Source of the DNA: Rhodospirillales bacterium
GTDB lineage: Bacteria; Pseudomonadota; Alphaproteobacteria; Rhodospirillales; Defluviicoccaceae
Assembly: GCA_007694935.1 (NCBI GenBank)
Contig: REES01000078.1
Coordinates: 1 to 64,000, forward strand
DNA length: 64,000 bases
Reading direction: 5' to 3'
The position numbers were made by a program, and so were the translations under genes. The notes under the pieces were generated by a model. That model saw only the letters and a list, made by a program, of their open reading frames with translations, was not told where the DNA came from and made no database searches. Positions 63,256 to 64,000 of the stretch are shown here, piece by piece (position 1 is the first letter of the stretch; each line of letters starts with the position of its first letter).

Positions 63256-64000
63256 ATGACCGTTGATCGTCGCGCGTTCCTCAAGGGGGCCGCAACCGGC
63301 GGGAGTGCGGCAGCGCTTGCCAGCGTCACCGCCCCCGGCGAAGCCGGGGCATTCGCCCGGCCATCGAAACCGCGGCCGACCCAGGCGCTGGGGCTGCTGT
63401 ACGATTCCACGCTCTGCGTCGGCTGCAAGGCGTGCGTCGCCGGCTGCAAGGACGCCAACGACATGCCGGTGGAGCGCTCCCGCGACCAGGAAAGCTGGAA
63501 CAGCATGGTGACGCCTGAGCAGCGGAACCAGGTGGTGCGCCAAGTCGGCGATACCCAGCCCATCTGGGACACGCCCAAGTCCCTGTCCGGAAGCACCCTC
63601 AATATCATCAAGGCCTACGTGCACGGCCGTGCCGAGGTGAAGGACCGGGCCGAGGATGGTTTCGCCTTCATCAAGCGGCAGTGCCTGCACTGCAACGATC
63701 CGTCTTGCGTGTCGGCGTGCCCGGTCAGCGCCATGACCAAGGATCCGGACACCGGCATCGTCAACCATCACGTCGACCGCTGCATCGGCTGCCGCTACTG
63801 CGTGTGGGCGTGCCCGTTCAACATCCCCCGGTTCGACTACGACAGCGCGTTCGGCAAGCTGCGCAAATGCGAGCTGTGTGACCACCGGCTGGCCGAAGGA
63901 GAACTTCCCGGCTGCGTCGCCACCTGCCCCACCGGCGCCACGCTGTTCGGCAGGGTGGATGACCTGGAAGCGGAAGCCCGCCGGCGCATCGCCCTCAAGC
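63256..64000 (+). CDS. HybA-like ferredoxin of [NiFe] hydrogenase (3' partial)
   Basis: At least 248 residues; the window ends inside it. A twin-arginine signal (DRRAFLKGA) is followed by four [4Fe-4S] modules: CVGCKACVAGCK, CLHCNDPSCVSACP, CIGCRYCVWACP and CELCDHRLAEGELPGCVATC-P. The arrangement matches HybA, which passes electrons from the hydrogenase small subunit to the membrane protein HybB. Ribosome site GGAGG 6 bases upstream; 15 bases after the small-subunit stop. Confidence 0.92.
   Translation, partial: MTVDRRAFLKGAATGGSAAALASVTAPGEAGAFARPSKPRPTQALGLLYDSTLCVGCKACVAGCKDANDMPVERSRDQESWNSMVTPEQRNQVVRQVGDTQPIWDTPKSLSGSTLNIIKAYVHGRAEVKDRAEDGFAFIKRQCLHCNDPSCVSACPVSAMTKDPDTGIVNHHVDRCIGCRYCVWACPFNIPRFDYDSAFGKLRKCELCDHRLAEGELPGCVATCPTGATLFGRVDDLEAEARRRIALK

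Noticed and set aside
62116-63885. Long open frame antisense to the hydrogenase genes
   Set aside because: The opposite strand encodes complete, motif-rich hydrogenase proteins; the antisense product has no recognisable domain and is the usual result of high-GC third positions.

Overview
The window is a 64 kb stretch of high-GC bacterial chromosome, densely packed with housekeeping genes in short operons on both strands. Gene orders point to an alphaproteobacterium, probably of the Rhodospirillales or a neighbouring order (inference). These include fabD-fabG-acpP-fabF-mltG-yicC-gmk, lptF-lptG-lptD-surA-pdxA-rsmA, a TIGR02302-type protein beside lysA, a zinc-ribbon protein divergent from ftsEX, and a BioC/NDUFAF5-like methyltransferase divergent from comF. 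The cell is Gram-negative with lipopolysaccharide (lptD, lptF, lptG, lptM, kdsB). It uses B12-dependent ribonucleotide reductase (nrdJ), imports biotin (bioMNY), makes pantothenate, and carries c-type cytochromes and a Hyb-type [NiFe] hydrogenase.

Layout. 0-1.5 kb: end of a large secreted protein with a VPLPA-CTERM-type sorting signal. 1.5-5.2 kb, minus strand: radC, map, sfsA, a small gene and a methyltransferase. 5.3-8.5 kb: comF, the biotin ECF transporter bioMNY and a small unknown. 8.6-14.1 kb, minus strand: nrdJ, then ftsE-ftsX-ydcF-plsC. 14.2-16.3 kb: zinc-ribbon envelope protein and an orphan polytopic membrane protein. 16.4-20.4 kb, minus strand: lptM-lysA-TIGR02302. 20.5-25.7 kb: a patch of less ordinary genes, namely a histone-deacetylase-family amidohydrolase, a possible 33-residue membrane peptide, a gene of unknown function, a small P-loop ATPase, a PCu(A)C copper chaperone with a His-rich tail, and a double-length dCTP deaminase. 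25.9-27.6 kb: panBC. 27.6-29.5 kb: a SPOR lipoprotein, then an AT-rich orphan membrane gene that looks foreign. 29.5-37.3 kb: outer-membrane biogenesis operon plus pdxA and rsmA. 37.3-43.7 kb, minus strand: the fatty-acid synthesis cluster with mltG, yicC and gmk. 44-46.4 kb, minus strand: SRP RNA, dnaX and a CYTH protein. 46.5-49.9 kb: nudC, a GNAT acetyltransferase, pheA and kdsB. 50-57.6 kb: a tandem-duplicated diheme cytochrome c, hisN and a complete yejABEF oligopeptide/microcin C importer. 57.6-61.8 kb: yciI, gpsA, apaG, folE and trkH. 62-64 kb: start of a [NiFe] hydrogenase operon (small subunit, then a HybA-like ferredoxin cut by the window end).

How the parts fit. FabD/FabG/AcpP/FabF make acyl chains that PlsC and the LPS pathway consume. 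LptF/LptG pull LPS from the inner membrane and LptD, folded with SurA's help, inserts it in the outer membrane. MltG and FtsEX act on peptidoglycan growth and division. The hydrogenase would feed electrons from H2 into the quinone pool, while the cytochrome c works further down the chain.

I did not find an obvious new defence, mobile or biosynthetic system; no CRISPR array, transposase, integrase, tRNA or rRNA was seen. The best candidates for new biology are the AT-rich orphan membrane gene, the duplicated cytochrome, the 33-residue membrane peptide, the His-rich tail built on a hexanucleotide repeat, the palindrome in front of the fab promoter, and the helically spaced direct repeats before bioM.
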